The notes under the pieces were generated by a model. That model was given only the letters and a program-made list of their open reading frames with translations. It searched no databases and was not told where the DNA came from. A stretch of DNA of 50,043 bases. Origin: Gemmatimonadota bacterium (GTDB lineage Bacteria > Latescibacterota > UBA2968 > UBA8231). The DNA lies in contig JABHDC010000052.1 of NCBI GenBank assembly GCA_018673255.1, forward strand, positions 1-50,043. Direction: 5' to 3'. How positions within the stretch are numbered: the first letter of the stretch is position 1; each line of letters opens with the position of its first letter. Shown piece by piece: positions 23,956 through 32,586 of this stretch. The position numbers were made by a program, and so were the translations under genes.

Positions 23956-25506
23956 ATGAGACTCCGGCTTCTGTCCCTCTCTCTGCTCCTGTCCGTCATC
24001 GGCGCTGCGGCGCACGATGAGGGACCGCAATTCCGCTCTGACCTCGATGTTTCGGCAGTCACTCCCTGGACGGATCTGGAGTTCTACAACGATCCGGACC
24101 ATTTCCAGTTCGCCATCGTTTCGGATCGGACTGGTGGAAGTCGACCCGGTGTGTTCGCGGCGGCGGTGGATCGGCTGAATCTGCTGAAGCCCGAGTTCGT
24201 TATGTGCGTGGGCGATCTGATCGAAGGCTATACGGAGGACGAGGCGCAGCTGGAGACCCAGTGGACGGCATTCGATGCGATCGTGCAGCGGCTGGAGATG
24301 CCCTTCTTCTATGCGCCGGGCAATCACGACATCGGCAATCCCGTCATGCTGCAGAAGTGGCAGGAACGCCGGGGACCACCCTACTACCACTTCGAGTACA
24401 AGGATGTGCTGTTCCTCGTGCTCAATACCGAAGATCCGCCGCCGACCCATATCAGCGATGCGCAGGTCGCCTACGTCGAACGGGCCCTGGCCAGTGTCGA
24501 GGAGCCGCGGGCGATCCTCGTATTCATGCACAAGCCGCTCTGGGACTACGACGATCCTGCTGGTTTTGACAAGATCGAGGCCCTGTTGGTGGGCAAGCCT
24601 TACACCGTCTTCGCCGGCCATTACCACGAATACGGGAAGTATGTCCGTTCCGGCAGCAACTACTATCGACTGGCAACGACGGGTGGTGGCAGTGCGCTGG
24701 GCGGCCCCGGCACAGGCCAGTTCGATCACATCGTCTGGGTCACGATGGCTGAAGAGGGCCTGGTGATGGCCAATCTCATGCTCGATGGCATCTACGACGA
24801 CGAACCTGATGCTCTGCCACCGGCGCCCCCCGACTCCAGTATTGCCGCCCGCGCGCCACGTGCGAGGGTCCGGATCGATGGGGATCCATCTGACTGGGTG
24901 GGTCTGAAAAGTGATCCGGTCACCATCGAACTCGGTCCCGGATCACTCGCCAGCCAGATTCAGTATGCCTGGGATGACGAGTATCTGTTCGTCCTGATCC
25001 GCGAAACCGGTGATGACGACACCGACGGGGAGGCGGCCGATGCGGCGACCTTCATGAAGAAGGTGTGGAGGCACGAGGGGATCTCTCTCTTCATGGATCT
25101 GGACAATTCGGCCCCCGATGGCACCCTGGGCGTCGATGTGGAGTCCTGGTTCGGTTTCAGCTCTACTGGCCGTAGTGATCTGTTCTGCGTCCGAACGCAC
25201 CGCACCGCCGAGGACTACTGCTCGCAGGCGCTGCTCAGTCGCAGTGTCGTGGCGACGTCTGGTGCCCTGGCCGCCAATGACCGGGTGATCGAGGCTGCGA
25301 TCTCCTGGGCAGATCTGGATGCAAGCGCCGCGAGTGATCGCCTGCCGGGTGGATTCCTTCGAGTGACACAGCCGGGGCTGCGGATCGGCGTAGAGCCTCT
25401 GCTGCTCGACGATGGCAACAGAAAACAGGGTTTCATCGGCGGCAGTCGCAGCAAGAGGCCGAGTGGTCAAGACCGGAACTCGCGCGATATCCTGCTGACG
25501 GACTGA
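23956..25506 (+). CDS. Secreted metallophosphoesterase with C-terminal CBM9-like domain
   Basis: 516 residues from the ATG at 23956, which gives a clean signal peptide (MRLRLLSLSLLLSVIGAAAH). The calcineurin-like domain covers about 48-285. The first metal motif is D57-R-T rather than D-x-H, followed by GGSRPG; then come GD at 86-87 (VMCVGDLIEG), GNHD at 122-125, the HKPLW histidine and the GHYHEY motif. From about 300 a beta-sandwich begins (RVRIDGDPSDW, YLFVLIRETGDD, ISLFMDLDNSAPDG) that resembles CBM9/DOMON-type carbohydrate-binding domains. It may dephosphorylate extracellular sugar phosphates or phosphodiesters. It heads the co-directional carbohydrate locus; the next gene starts 60 bp downstream. 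Confidence 0.82.
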   Translation: MRLRLLSLSLLLSVIGAAAHDEGPQFRSDLDVSAVTPWTDLEFYNDPDHFQFAIVSDRTGGSRPGVFAAAVDRLNLLKPEFVMCVGDLIEGYTEDEAQLETQWTAFDAIVQRLEMPFFYAPGNHDIGNPVMLQKWQERRGPPYYHFEYKDVLFLVLNTEDPPPTHISDAQVAYVERALASVEEPRAILVFMHKPLWDYDDPAGFDKIEALLVGKPYTVFAGHYHEYGKYVRSGSNYYRLATTGGGSALGGPGTGQFDHIVWVTMAEEGLVMANLMLDGIYDDEPDALPPAPPDSSIAARAPRARVRIDGDPSDWVGLKSDPVTIELGPGSLASQIQYAWDDEYLFVLIRETGDDDTDGEAADAATFMKKVWRHEGISLFMDLDNSAPDGTLGVDVESWFGFSSTGRSDLFCVRTHRTAEDYCSQALLSRSVVATSGALAANDRVIEAAISWADLDASAASDRLPGGFLRVTQPGLRIGVEPLLLDDGNRKQGFIGGSRSKRPSGQDRNSRDILLTD

Positions 25507-25566
25507 AGAATCCGGGCAACACCTGGTCGAAGCCCGAGTCGACATGAAGGGGAGGAGTAGATCGGC

Positions 25567-27465
25567 ATGACGGTGACACAGGAGGGGCTCACCTTCGGTG
25601 ACGGGGGCGTGCGATTGACGTGCCCGTGGGCGGTCGGTGTGGGTGGCGAGATCCTCGTGGATGGGGAGCGCGTGCAGGGCGAATGGACGCCAGATGCGAC
25701 CGACAGCTGGGTATGCCGTGTCGGTGGGTGGCAACTCGTGATGCAGCAGCCAGCGCCAGGTCTGTTGGCGCTGCGCCTTGTGAATGTCTCTGCTGAGCGC
25801 ATCAGCCTCGGCACGGTACATCTGGCGCGGTGGCGTCCGGACGTCTTCAATCCACGTCTGCCCACGGCAGAGTTTCGCGAACTCATCCACGGTGGCAGCT
25901 TCGTCAATATCGCGTCCGGCGTGAAGTGTGTGGGACGCAAGACGTCGGGTCTCGACGCTGCGGTTCCCAGCAGTGTGCTCACCGTATTCCAGCACGATGA
26001 TGGGACGGCGTTGTTGCTGGGTGTTCTGCCCCCGGTAGGTGAGGCCTTCAGTGAGCTGGTTACCTTGCACGACGAACCCCACCTGGAAGGGGATTTCGGC
26101 GTGGAGGTCCGCCATCAGTTCGACTGCGAAGTGGAACCGGGCGCGGCTGTGTGCACGTCCGCTCTGGTGGCATTGTCCGGTGCGCCGGGGACCGATCTCA
26201 TGGCGCAGTATGGCGACCTCTGGCATCAGCGTCTTGAACGTAAGCCGAGTCGTCCACCGATGACGGGCTGGAACAGTTGGGATTATTACGCCGGCGCAGT
26301 GACACGCGAGATCATGGATGAGAACCTGCAGGCTGGGCGACAGGTGCTGGGCGAGGGTCGCCATGTCCTGGCCATCGATGAGGGCTGGGAGCAACAGTGG
26401 GGCACATGGGAGCCCAATGCCAAGTTCGCTGCAGGACTTGAGGACTACTGCCAGCACGTGACAAGTGCCGGATGGTGTCCGGGCATCTGGACAGCGCCGT
26501 TGCTGGTCAATACCTACAACCCGCTCTATCTCGAGAAGCCGGAGTGGTTCGCGGCGCGGGCGGACGGACAGATCCAGGTCGATGCCTACTCCTACGGGCC
26601 GATGGCCTATCTCGACGTGACACGTCCCGAGGTCCTCGACCACATCGAAGGGATCTTCCGGCGCTTACGGGGCATGGGGTTCGAATACTTCAAGGTGGAC
26701 TTCAGTCATTGTATCCTGGGGGCCAGGATGTTCCACGATCGGCGTGTTGGTCGCGCCGATCTGATCCGCCGTGCTTTCGAGGCCATTCGTCGCGCCATCG
26801 GTGCGGAGGCGTATCTGTTGTCCTGTGGTTCACCCTACGAATCGGTGGTTGGACTGGTGGACGCGGTGCGCTCCACCGGTGACATCCACATTTTCTGGGG
26901 GCACGTGTTGCGCAACGTCGGTGCCCTGGCGACACGCTGGTGGATGCAGGGGAATCTGTGGAACTGCGATCCCGATTTTCTCGTTGTGCGGGGCCCGGAT
27001 ACGGCGTTGCCGCCGTACGCCAAACGCGCCGTGGTTTCACCATTGGGACTGGACAATGGGTGGCTGGCAGGACGGGAGTTTTCCGCGACCGAGGCGCGCA
27101 CCTACGCTCTACTCGTGCACTTGACCGGCGGCGACCTGTTCCTGTCGGATCCGCTACAGCGAATGGGACCGGAAGGGCTCCAGATTCTGGGTCCTGTAAT
27201 CACTCCACGAGCCGTGGCCGCCGTGCCCGTCGATCTGTTCGACAGTGAGCAGGATCTACCCCGTATCTGGATCAGCCGGACGGCTGAAGATACGTTGGTC
27301 GGGCTCTTCAACTGGGGCGACAAACCGGCACGTATGGACTTCGATCCCAGCGCCTACGGTTTGCGCGGCGATGCGGTCGACTTCTGGAGTGGTGACGCGA
27401 TCCAGGCTCTGCCCACTCGCATGCCGCGACGCAGCAGCGTCGCACTGCGCTTTGATGGGGAGTAG
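25567..27465 (+). CDS. Alpha-galactosidase-like glycoside hydrolase (GH36/GH27 clan)
   Basis: 632 residues, ATG start behind GGGGAGGAG. An N-terminal beta-sandwich (about 1-230) precedes the (beta/alpha)8 barrel, which begins at RPPMTGWNSWDYYAGAVT. Other barrel landmarks are LAIDEGWEQQWGTW, PGIWTAPLLV and the nucleophile strand MGFEYFKVDFSH with D378. The probable acid/base is D439, in the loop VRSTGDIHIFW. A C-terminal all-beta domain (about 540-632, EDTLVGLFNWGDKPARM) completes the clan D layout. No signal peptide, so it should act inside the cell on an imported galactoside or similar alpha-linked sugar. It ends with a strong terminator; a second enzyme of the clan follows, and the two are not close copies. 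Confidence 0.85.
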   Translation: MTVTQEGLTFGDGGVRLTCPWAVGVGGEILVDGERVQGEWTPDATDSWVCRVGGWQLVMQQPAPGLLALRLVNVSAERISLGTVHLARWRPDVFNPRLPTAEFRELIHGGSFVNIASGVKCVGRKTSGLDAAVPSSVLTVFQHDDGTALLLGVLPPVGEAFSELVTLHDEPHLEGDFGVEVRHQFDCEVEPGAAVCTSALVALSGAPGTDLMAQYGDLWHQRLERKPSRPPMTGWNSWDYYAGAVTREIMDENLQAGRQVLGEGRHVLAIDEGWEQQWGTWEPNAKFAAGLEDYCQHVTSAGWCPGIWTAPLLVNTYNPLYLEKPEWFAARADGQIQVDAYSYGPMAYLDVTRPEVLDHIEGIFRRLRGMGFEYFKVDFSHCILGARMFHDRRVGRADLIRRAFEAIRRAIGAEAYLLSCGSPYESVVGLVDAVRSTGDIHIFWGHVLRNVGALATRWWMQGNLWNCDPDFLVVRGPDTALPPYAKRAVVSPLGLDNGWLAGREFSATEARTYALLVHLTGGDLFLSDPLQRMGPEGLQILGPVITPRAVAAVPVDLFDSEQDLPRIWISRTAEDTLVGLFNWGDKPARMDFDPSAYGLRGDAVDFWSGDAIQALPTRMPRRSSVALRFDGE

Positions 27466-27489
27466 GGCCGTCGGTCATGCAGAAGAAGA

Positions 27490-27526
27490 GGGGGGGCCTG
27501 AGTCATCGACTCGGGTCCCCCTTTTT
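27490..27526 (+). terminator. Rho-independent terminator after the first alpha-galactosidase gene
   Basis: A GC-rich stem (GGGGGGCCTGAGT paired with ACTCGGGTCCCCC, with one mismatch and one G-T pair, loop CATCG) is followed by TTTTT at 27522-27526. It lies 25 bp after the stop codon. It should separate the first alpha-galactosidase gene from the next one, which then needs its own promoter in the 70 bases that follow. Confidence 0.85.
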
Positions 27527-27595
27527 GTATTTGATCGAGGACCGTTAACTGTGGGACAATACGATGATTGGCACTGCGTATCGGAGGACAGGAGC

Positions 27596-29500
27596 ATGTC
27601 ATTTCAGTGGGATCCCAAAGAGCCGCCATTTTCATTCAACATGGATGGCAGGCCGTGTCGTGACGTCATGCAGTTCGATCCATCAGAGTCCACAGACCCA
27701 CAGGGAACACACAAACCAATTCTTTACCACGACCCGGCCAGTGGTCTGACGGTATGTGTGCGACTCAGGCGCTTCGATGCGATTCCGGCCTGGGAATGGG
27801 TGCTGGAACTGACCAACGACGGGGAGCAGGATAGCCCCGCGATCAGCAATCTGCTGGCACTGGATGTCACCATCCCGACAGAGGAGGCTGACGAGCCGAT
27901 CCTGCACCATGCAAAGGGCAGTTCGTGCGAGATCGACGACTTCGTGCCGCGCTTCGACAAGCTGCGCAGTGGCGGCGAGGTTGACCTCAGGCCGGTTGGG
28001 GGACGGTCCTCCAATGGTGTGCTGCCTTTCATGAATCTCCAGACGAGCACGGGTGGCTACGTGATCGGCATCGGCTGGTCTGGTCAATGGGCGGCACAGT
28101 TCAGGCGTACTGATGATGGTGTATCGATGTCCGTGGGGATTCAGCACCTGGATACCTATCTGCGGCCGGGAGAGACGATCCGCTCGCCGCGCATTCTCCT
28201 GATCGAGTGGGTGGGAGAGGACGCTGACACGGGAACGAATCTTCTGCGTCAGACCTTGCTGGCGCACTACAGCCAGAGGAACCCCGATCGCTCGTTGGTG
28301 ATCCCGCCGACCGCCCACCCGCGGCAGCTTGTCTACTACTTCACCGGACACGTATCTGAGCAAGACCATCTGGCCGCCATCGATCGGGCCAGTGAGATTG
28401 GGCTCGAGGCGTTCTGGGTGGATGCTCTGTGGTACGGAGAAAAAGAGCAGTGGTGGGAGGAGGTCGGTAACTGGACGATCAACCGGAAGCGTTTCCCGCG
28501 CGGGCTGAAGCCGATCGCGGACAAAGCGCACGCCCACGGGATGAAATTCATCCTCTGGTTTGAGCCCGAGCGCGTCAGACCTCAGACGCCGCTGGCCGTG
28601 GAGCACCCCGAGTTTCTGCTGGAGCACCCCGGCAGCGACGACAATCTGCTGCTCGATCTCGGCAACCCGGCGGCAAGACAGTGGATGACGGATAAGATCT
28701 CCGCCATGATCGCGGAAGTCGGCGTGGACATCTATCGACAGGACTTCAACTTCGAGCCCATCGAATACTGGCTGGCAGCTGACGAACCGGGTCGCAAGGG
28801 GATGACGGAGATCCGTCATATCCAGGGGCTGTACACCATGTGGGATGAGTTGCGGGCGCGGCACCCGGGTCTGGTGATCGACAACTGTGCCTCCGGCGGT
28901 CGTCGGATCGATCTTGAGACCACGTCGCGATCCTTCCCGCTCTGGCGCAGTGACTACACCGATGCAGGTGCGGCCAAAGAAGGTTACCGCTGTGAGGTTG
29001 GATCGCAGTGCCAGACGGCAGGGCTCTCGCGCTGGATCCCGTTGCACACCGCCTCGGTCTGGCGCATCGAGCCCTACTCGGTGCGCAGCGCGGTCTCAAC
29101 CGGTCTCGTGTTCTACCCGGATATCCGGGCAGAGGACTACCCGATACAAGACGCGCACCTGGCCCTGAGCGAGATGGCGCGGTTACGGCCGTTCATCCTG
29201 GGTGATCACCACCTGCTGGTGCCGCTGACATCGGCCGAACATGACTGGTGCGCATACCAGTTCCACCGCGCCGATCTGGATGCGGGGATCGCGCTCTTCT
29301 TCCGACGTCACAACAGCCCCTTCCCCTGTCTGGAGTGCGGGCTGAGACAGATCGATCCGAATGCGCAATACGAGGTGACCCTGGCTACACAATGGGAGCC
29401 ATCTTCACCTCGACGTACGGCAGGGGCAGAGTTGGTGAATCTTGCCGTGACCATCCAGCAACCACCGTCGAGCCAGTTGTTGGAATATCGGCGGGTCTGA
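27596..29500 (+). CDS. GH36-family alpha-galactosidase
   Basis: 634 residues from the ATG at 27596, with AGGACAGGAG upstream; the frame is open far upstream, but that part overlaps the previous gene and is not family-like. An N-terminal supersandwich of about 240 residues precedes the barrel. Barrel motifs are EAFWVDALWYG, GMKFILWFEPERV, the nucleophile strand VDIYRQDFNFEP with D383, DNCASGGRRIDLE, and the acid/base loop FPLWRSDYTDAG with D453 (canonical W-x-S-D-x-x-D of GH36). No signal peptide. It is followed 21 bp later by a canonical Gfo/Idh/MocA gene, suggesting hydrolysis and then oxidation of the sugar released. Confidence 0.9.
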   Translation: MSFQWDPKEPPFSFNMDGRPCRDVMQFDPSESTDPQGTHKPILYHDPASGLTVCVRLRRFDAIPAWEWVLELTNDGEQDSPAISNLLALDVTIPTEEADEPILHHAKGSSCEIDDFVPRFDKLRSGGEVDLRPVGGRSSNGVLPFMNLQTSTGGYVIGIGWSGQWAAQFRRTDDGVSMSVGIQHLDTYLRPGETIRSPRILLIEWVGEDADTGTNLLRQTLLAHYSQRNPDRSLVIPPTAHPRQLVYYFTGHVSEQDHLAAIDRASEIGLEAFWVDALWYGEKEQWWEEVGNWTINRKRFPRGLKPIADKAHAHGMKFILWFEPERVRPQTPLAVEHPEFLLEHPGSDDNLLLDLGNPAARQWMTDKISAMIAEVGVDIYRQDFNFEPIEYWLAADEPGRKGMTEIRHIQGLYTMWDELRARHPGLVIDNCASGGRRIDLETTSRSFPLWRSDYTDAGAAKEGYRCEVGSQCQTAGLSRWIPLHTASVWRIEPYSVRSAVSTGLVFYPDIRAEDYPIQDAHLALSEMARLRPFILGDHHLLVPLTSAEHDWCAYQFHRADLDAGIALFFRRHNSPFPCLECGLRQIDPNAQYEVTLATQWEPSSPRRTAGAELVNLAVTIQQPPSSQLLEYRRV

Positions 29501-29521
29501 CACCAGATCAGGAGGAAACAC

Positions 29522-30553
29522 GTGGTAGACTTAGTGCGGGTTGGAATCATCGGCTGTGGAAAGATTTCCGAAGCGGACCACATCCCCGGCTATCTTGCAA
29601 CGCAGGGCTGCCAGATCACCGCCCTGTTCGACAGCCGCACGCAGCGCATGGCTGAGGTGCAGGAGAAGTTCCCGGAACTGAAAGAGGCTGCCTGCTTCGA
29701 CAAAGAGGAAGATCTCCTTGCCTCAGGAAAGGTGGATGCAGTCTCTATCTGCACGCCCAATGACTGCCATTATCCGCAGACCATGGCAGCGTGCCGGGCG
29801 GGTCTCCACGTCCTCTGCGAAAAGCCGATGGCCGCCACGCTGGAGCAGACGACTCAGATGATCGAAGCGGCCCGAGAGGCCGGGGTTATTCTGCAGATCA
29901 ATCAGAGTCTGCGTTACAGCGGTCAGTATCAGACCGTCGTCGATCTGGTACGTGAGGGTGCCATCGGTGAGCCATTCCACGTGCGTTGTATCCGTGGCGG
30001 CGACGGCACCCCGAACGTCGGCTGGAGCCCCGGTGCCGACTGGTTCGTACAGAAGAAACATGAGGGCGGGCTGCTGGTGGATATCGGTATCCACATGGCT
30101 GATTTCATGCGCATGATCATGGGAGACGCGGAGAAAGTGGCGGGTCTGGTCGACTCACGCCTACCCGACATTGATGTTGCCGACAACGTCAACGCGATCC
30201 TCCGCTATCAGAACGGTGGGACGGGGGTACTCGAGCTGTCGTGGACGATGCCGGGAGGAGCCGGTTTCCTGGAGGTCTACGGTACCGAGGGCAGGATCCG
30301 AATGGGATTCTCCAAGGACGGGACCGAACTGTGGAAGGCGGGGAAAGAGGATGATGCGGCCACGACCTATCCAGATTCCCCACCGCACGGTACAAGCCAG
30401 CAGGTATTCCTCGACGCGATTCAAGGGAAGGGCCCTTCCCTTACACCGGGCGAATACGGTCGTCGCGCCCTGGCCCTGTGCATCGCCATACAGGAGTCGA
30501 GTGACACTGGCACCTTTGTGCCCGTGAGACACTTTGACGACGAAGACGCGTAG
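29522..30553 (+). CDS. Gfo/Idh/MocA-family sugar oxidoreductase (canonical EKP)
   Basis: 343 residues, GTG start at 29522 preceded by AGGAGG. The NAD(P)-binding motif VRVGIIGCGKISEADHIPGY, the catalytic VLCEKPMAAT (EKP at 100-102) and the D-x-G-x-H motif in GGLLVDIGIHMADFM are all intact. The C-terminal domain has the YGTEGRI strand common to this family. It lies between a GH36 alpha-galactosidase and a xylose-isomerase-like protein on one strand with short gaps (21 and 48 bp). This is the composition of sugar or inositol catabolic operons, in which an NAD-linked oxidation of a ring hydroxyl is paired with an isomerase or epimerase. Confidence 0.9.
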   Translation: MVDLVRVGIIGCGKISEADHIPGYLATQGCQITALFDSRTQRMAEVQEKFPELKEAACFDKEEDLLASGKVDAVSICTPNDCHYPQTMAACRAGLHVLCEKPMAATLEQTTQMIEAAREAGVILQINQSLRYSGQYQTVVDLVREGAIGEPFHVRCIRGGDGTPNVGWSPGADWFVQKKHEGGLLVDIGIHMADFMRMIMGDAEKVAGLVDSRLPDIDVADNVNAILRYQNGGTGVLELSWTMPGGAGFLEVYGTEGRIRMGFSKDGTELWKAGKEDDAATTYPDSPPHGTSQQVFLDAIQGKGPSLTPGEYGRRALALCIAIQESSDTGTFVPVRHFDDEDA

Positions 30554-30601
30554 CAATCGACCATCAAGACCACTACCTCACACCGAAAGAATGTGTAAGC
30601 C

Positions 30602-31477
30602 ATGATCATCGGCGTCAGCTCCTACAGCTTCAGTCGCCTCGTGCGTTCCGGCGACATGACACAGATCGAAATCATTGCCGCAGCCAAAGAGATCGGCTTC
30701 GATGTCATCGAGTTTTCCACCATCGCCGTGCCTGACGGCAAGACTTTGCCCGACTTTGCCGGTGAGCTTCGTGAGGAAGCGGCTCGCGTGGGTATTGGCA
30801 TCGCCAACTATACCATCGCGGCGGATTTCCTCAACGGGTCAGGTGGTGATCTGCAGGCTGAAATCACACGCGTGAAAGGTGAAGTCGATATCGCCGAGAT
30901 CCTCGGGGTACCCGGCATGCGGCACGATGCCACCGGTGGCTGGTCAGCCGAACACGTGGGCCCGAAGAGTTTCGAGGCGGCCATTCCGCGTCTGGCCGAG
31001 GGCTGCCGCGGGGTCACTGAATACGCGATGGAGAAGGGAATCAAGACCATGGTGGAGAATCATGGTCGCTTCTGCCAGGAAAGCGTCCGCGTGGAGCAAC
31101 TGGTCACCGCCGTCGATCATCCGAACTTCGGCGTCCTCGTCGACATGGGGAATTTCCTCTGCGCCGACGACGATCCGGCGACGGCGGTGGGGCGGCTCAT
31201 GCCCTACGCCTTTCACTGTCACGCCAAGGACTTCCACGTGAAGCCCGGAACAGAGGTCGCGCCGGGGAAAGGTTGGTTCGAGACACGTGCTGGAAACTAT
31301 CTGCGCGGCGCCATCATTGGCCACGGCAATGTGGCGGTTGCTCAGTGTCTGGCCGTCATGAACCGAGAGGGGTATTCGGGGGTACTCTCCATCGAGTTCG
31401 AGGGCATCGAAGATGTGCTGATGGCTCTCCAGATGGGGCATGACAATCTGCGCCGCCTGGTGGGCATGGTGGGCTGA
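30602..31477 (+). CDS. Sugar phosphate isomerase/epimerase-like TIM barrel (AP endonuclease 2 fold)
   Basis: 291 residues. The barrel starts with IIGVSSYSFSRLVRSGDM and includes the strand pair GFDVIEFSTI. The metal-binding residues expected in this superfamily can be placed: Glu in KTMVENHGRF, Asp in FGVLVDMGNFLCADD, His in AFHCHAKDFHVKPG and Glu in GVLSIEFEGIEDVL. The family contains xylose isomerase, IolE dehydratase, IolI and 3-keto-sugar processing enzymes. Its position directly after an EKP-type oxidoreductase suggests action on the oxidised sugar, but the chemistry cannot be fixed from the sequence. The gene ends 26 bp before a long perfect inverted repeat. Confidence 0.85.
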   Translation: MIIGVSSYSFSRLVRSGDMTQIEIIAAAKEIGFDVIEFSTIAVPDGKTLPDFAGELREEAARVGIGIANYTIAADFLNGSGGDLQAEITRVKGEVDIAEILGVPGMRHDATGGWSAEHVGPKSFEAAIPRLAEGCRGVTEYAMEKGIKTMVENHGRFCQESVRVEQLVTAVDHPNFGVLVDMGNFLCADDDPATAVGRLMPYAFHCHAKDFHVKPGTEVAPGKGWFETRAGNYLRGAIIGHGNVAVAQCLAVMNREGYSGVLSIEFEGIEDVLMALQMGHDNLRRLVGMVG

Positions 31478-31503
31478 CAGTCGTCACCAGGGCATACGGA
31501 ATC

Positions 31504-31540
31504 GTCTCATGTGAGGCAGCGAGTGTGCCTCACATGAGAC
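31504..31540. terminator. Perfect 15-bp inverted repeat between convergent genes
   Basis: GTCTCATGTGAGGCA and its exact complement (31504-31518, 31526-31540) enclose the loop GCGAGTG. The repeat ends directly next to the stop codon of the minus-strand gene (31541) and lies 26 bp after the plus-strand isomerase stop. It can terminate both convergent units; neither side has a T-run. Confidence 0.6.
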
Positions 31541-32125
31541 CTATTCCGCGTTGTCGACGGCGAGCGCGTAGAAACGGTCCGCCTCCGTCCACAGGTGGAT
31601 GTCGACTCCATCGTGGGTGGCCTCATACGGGGCCAGACTGGTGAGCCAGTCCGTGGCCCGGGTCACGTAGAGGGTATGACGGCGAGCGTCGATCCGCAGC
31701 TTCAACAGCGCCGCCAATTGTCCCTGGATGGAGCAATAACGTGCGCCCGTCAGCGCTGCGTCAGGGATCTGGCTGGCGGGCGCGATCGCGAAATCCACCC
31801 GGTCCAGAGCCGTCACCACGTCTGCGTAGCTGGTAGTTGTGATCTCTGCTTGCAGGTCCTTGTCATGATTCATGGCGATCTCCACCAGCACGGCATGACG
31901 CAGGCTGGATTCCTGGCGTTGCAGGTGCAGTCCGCCCAGTCCGAGCAGGAGCATGGCCGCGACGCCAGTCATCCACACGGGCCGCCAGGATCGGCGTGAT
32001 GCCGTGCGACCTTCCGTAAGGATGCGCTCGACGCGGTCATCGGCAAGCCCGCGGTCATCGTAGTGACGACGCAGCGCCGCATCGAGCTGGGCGTCATCAC
32101 GCGGAACAGAAGAATCGTCGGTCAT
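31541..32125 (-). CDS. Single-pass membrane protein, likely anti-sigma factor
   Basis: 194 residues. The N-terminal 47 residues are charged and helical (DAQLDAALRRHYDDRGLADDRVERILTEGR). One transmembrane helix follows (about 51-67, WMTGVAAMLLLGLGGLHL), and then about 120 residues on the far side. The start overlaps the stop of the ECF sigma gene (ATGA), the usual position for a cognate anti-sigma factor. No zinc-finger H-x3-C-x2-C motif is present, and the C-terminal part matches no family I recognise. The role is inferred from layout and topology only. Confidence 0.6.
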   Translation of the reverse strand: MTDDSSVPRDDAQLDAALRRHYDDRGLADDRVERILTEGRTASRRSWRPVWMTGVAAMLLLGLGGLHLQRQESSLRHAVLVEIAMNHDKDLQAEITTTSYADVVTALDRVDFAIAPASQIPDAALTGARYCSIQGQLAALLKLRIDARRHTLYVTRATDWLTSLAPYEATHDGVDIHLWTEADRFYALAVDNAE

Positions 32126-32586
32126 GAGGCCTCCTCGGGGGGAATCGGGTCGCAGAGGATGCGGCGAAGGCGTGACTTGCCGCGGTGGATCAGGCTGAGC
32201 ACCGTGCCCCGCGGCATGTCCATGAGTTTGGCCGTCTCGGCGGCGGTGTAGCGTTGTACCGACTGCAGGTAGATCGCTTCACGCTCTTCGGGACGGATTC
32301 GCCCCAACGCCCGTGTCAGGTCGATTTGGTCCAGCTGATGGTCTTCAGGCAGGTCCAGCGTGGGATAGGCACTCTCGTCGAAGGATTCGTGCGGCACCCG
32401 CTGCTGCCGACGCCAGGTGTCGATGTACAGATGACGAATTGTCGTGAAGAGCAGCGCCCGAGCCGGGCGCCGCTCTCCACGATGGGCAAGTCGCAACCAG
32501 GCGTCATGTACCAGGTCCTCGGCATCGACCGCCGCGTGGGTCAACGACAGTGCGTAGCCATAACCCGCCTGGATCAGTTCCTTCAA
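32122..32586 (-). CDS. ECF-type RNA polymerase sigma factor
   Basis: 154 residues, TTG start at 32586. Region 2 is present but starts late (DAEDLVHDAWLRLAHR, then ALLFTTIRHLYIDTWRRQ). Region 4 is typical (LGRIRPEEREAIYLQSVQRYTAAETAKLMDMPRGTVLSLIHRGKSRLRRIL), with a helix-turn-helix where the core promoter -35 element is read. Its first residues lack the helix seen in longer ECF factors (170-190 residues). The gene overlaps by 4 bp (TTGA) with the preceding small exported protein gene and by 4 bp (ATGA) with the following membrane protein gene, so the three are translated together. Confidence 0.85.
   Translation of the reverse strand: MKELIQAGYGYALSLTHAAVDAEDLVHDAWLRLAHRGERRPARALLFTTIRHLYIDTWRRQQRVPHESFDESAYPTLDLPEDHQLDQIDLTRALGRIRPEEREAIYLQSVQRYTAAETAKLMDMPRGTVLSLIHRGKSRLRRILCDPIPPEEAS

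Noticed and set aside
24943..26643. A 566-codon open frame on the minus strand
   Set aside because: It is antisense to the end of the metallophosphoesterase gene and the first half of the alpha-galactosidase gene, both of which have clear family motifs. Its translation is Arg/His/Pro-rich and domain-free, as expected for the complement of a GC-rich coding strand.
27245..27595. A 117-codon N-terminal extension of the second alpha-galactosidase
   Set aside because: It would overlap the preceding gene by 221 bp and run through a rho-independent terminator. The ATG at 27596 has a good ribosome-binding site and begins where the family sequence begins.
27683..29047. A 454-codon open frame on the minus strand
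   Set aside because: It is the antisense shadow of the GH36 gene at 27596-29500 and shows no recognisable motif or signal peptide.
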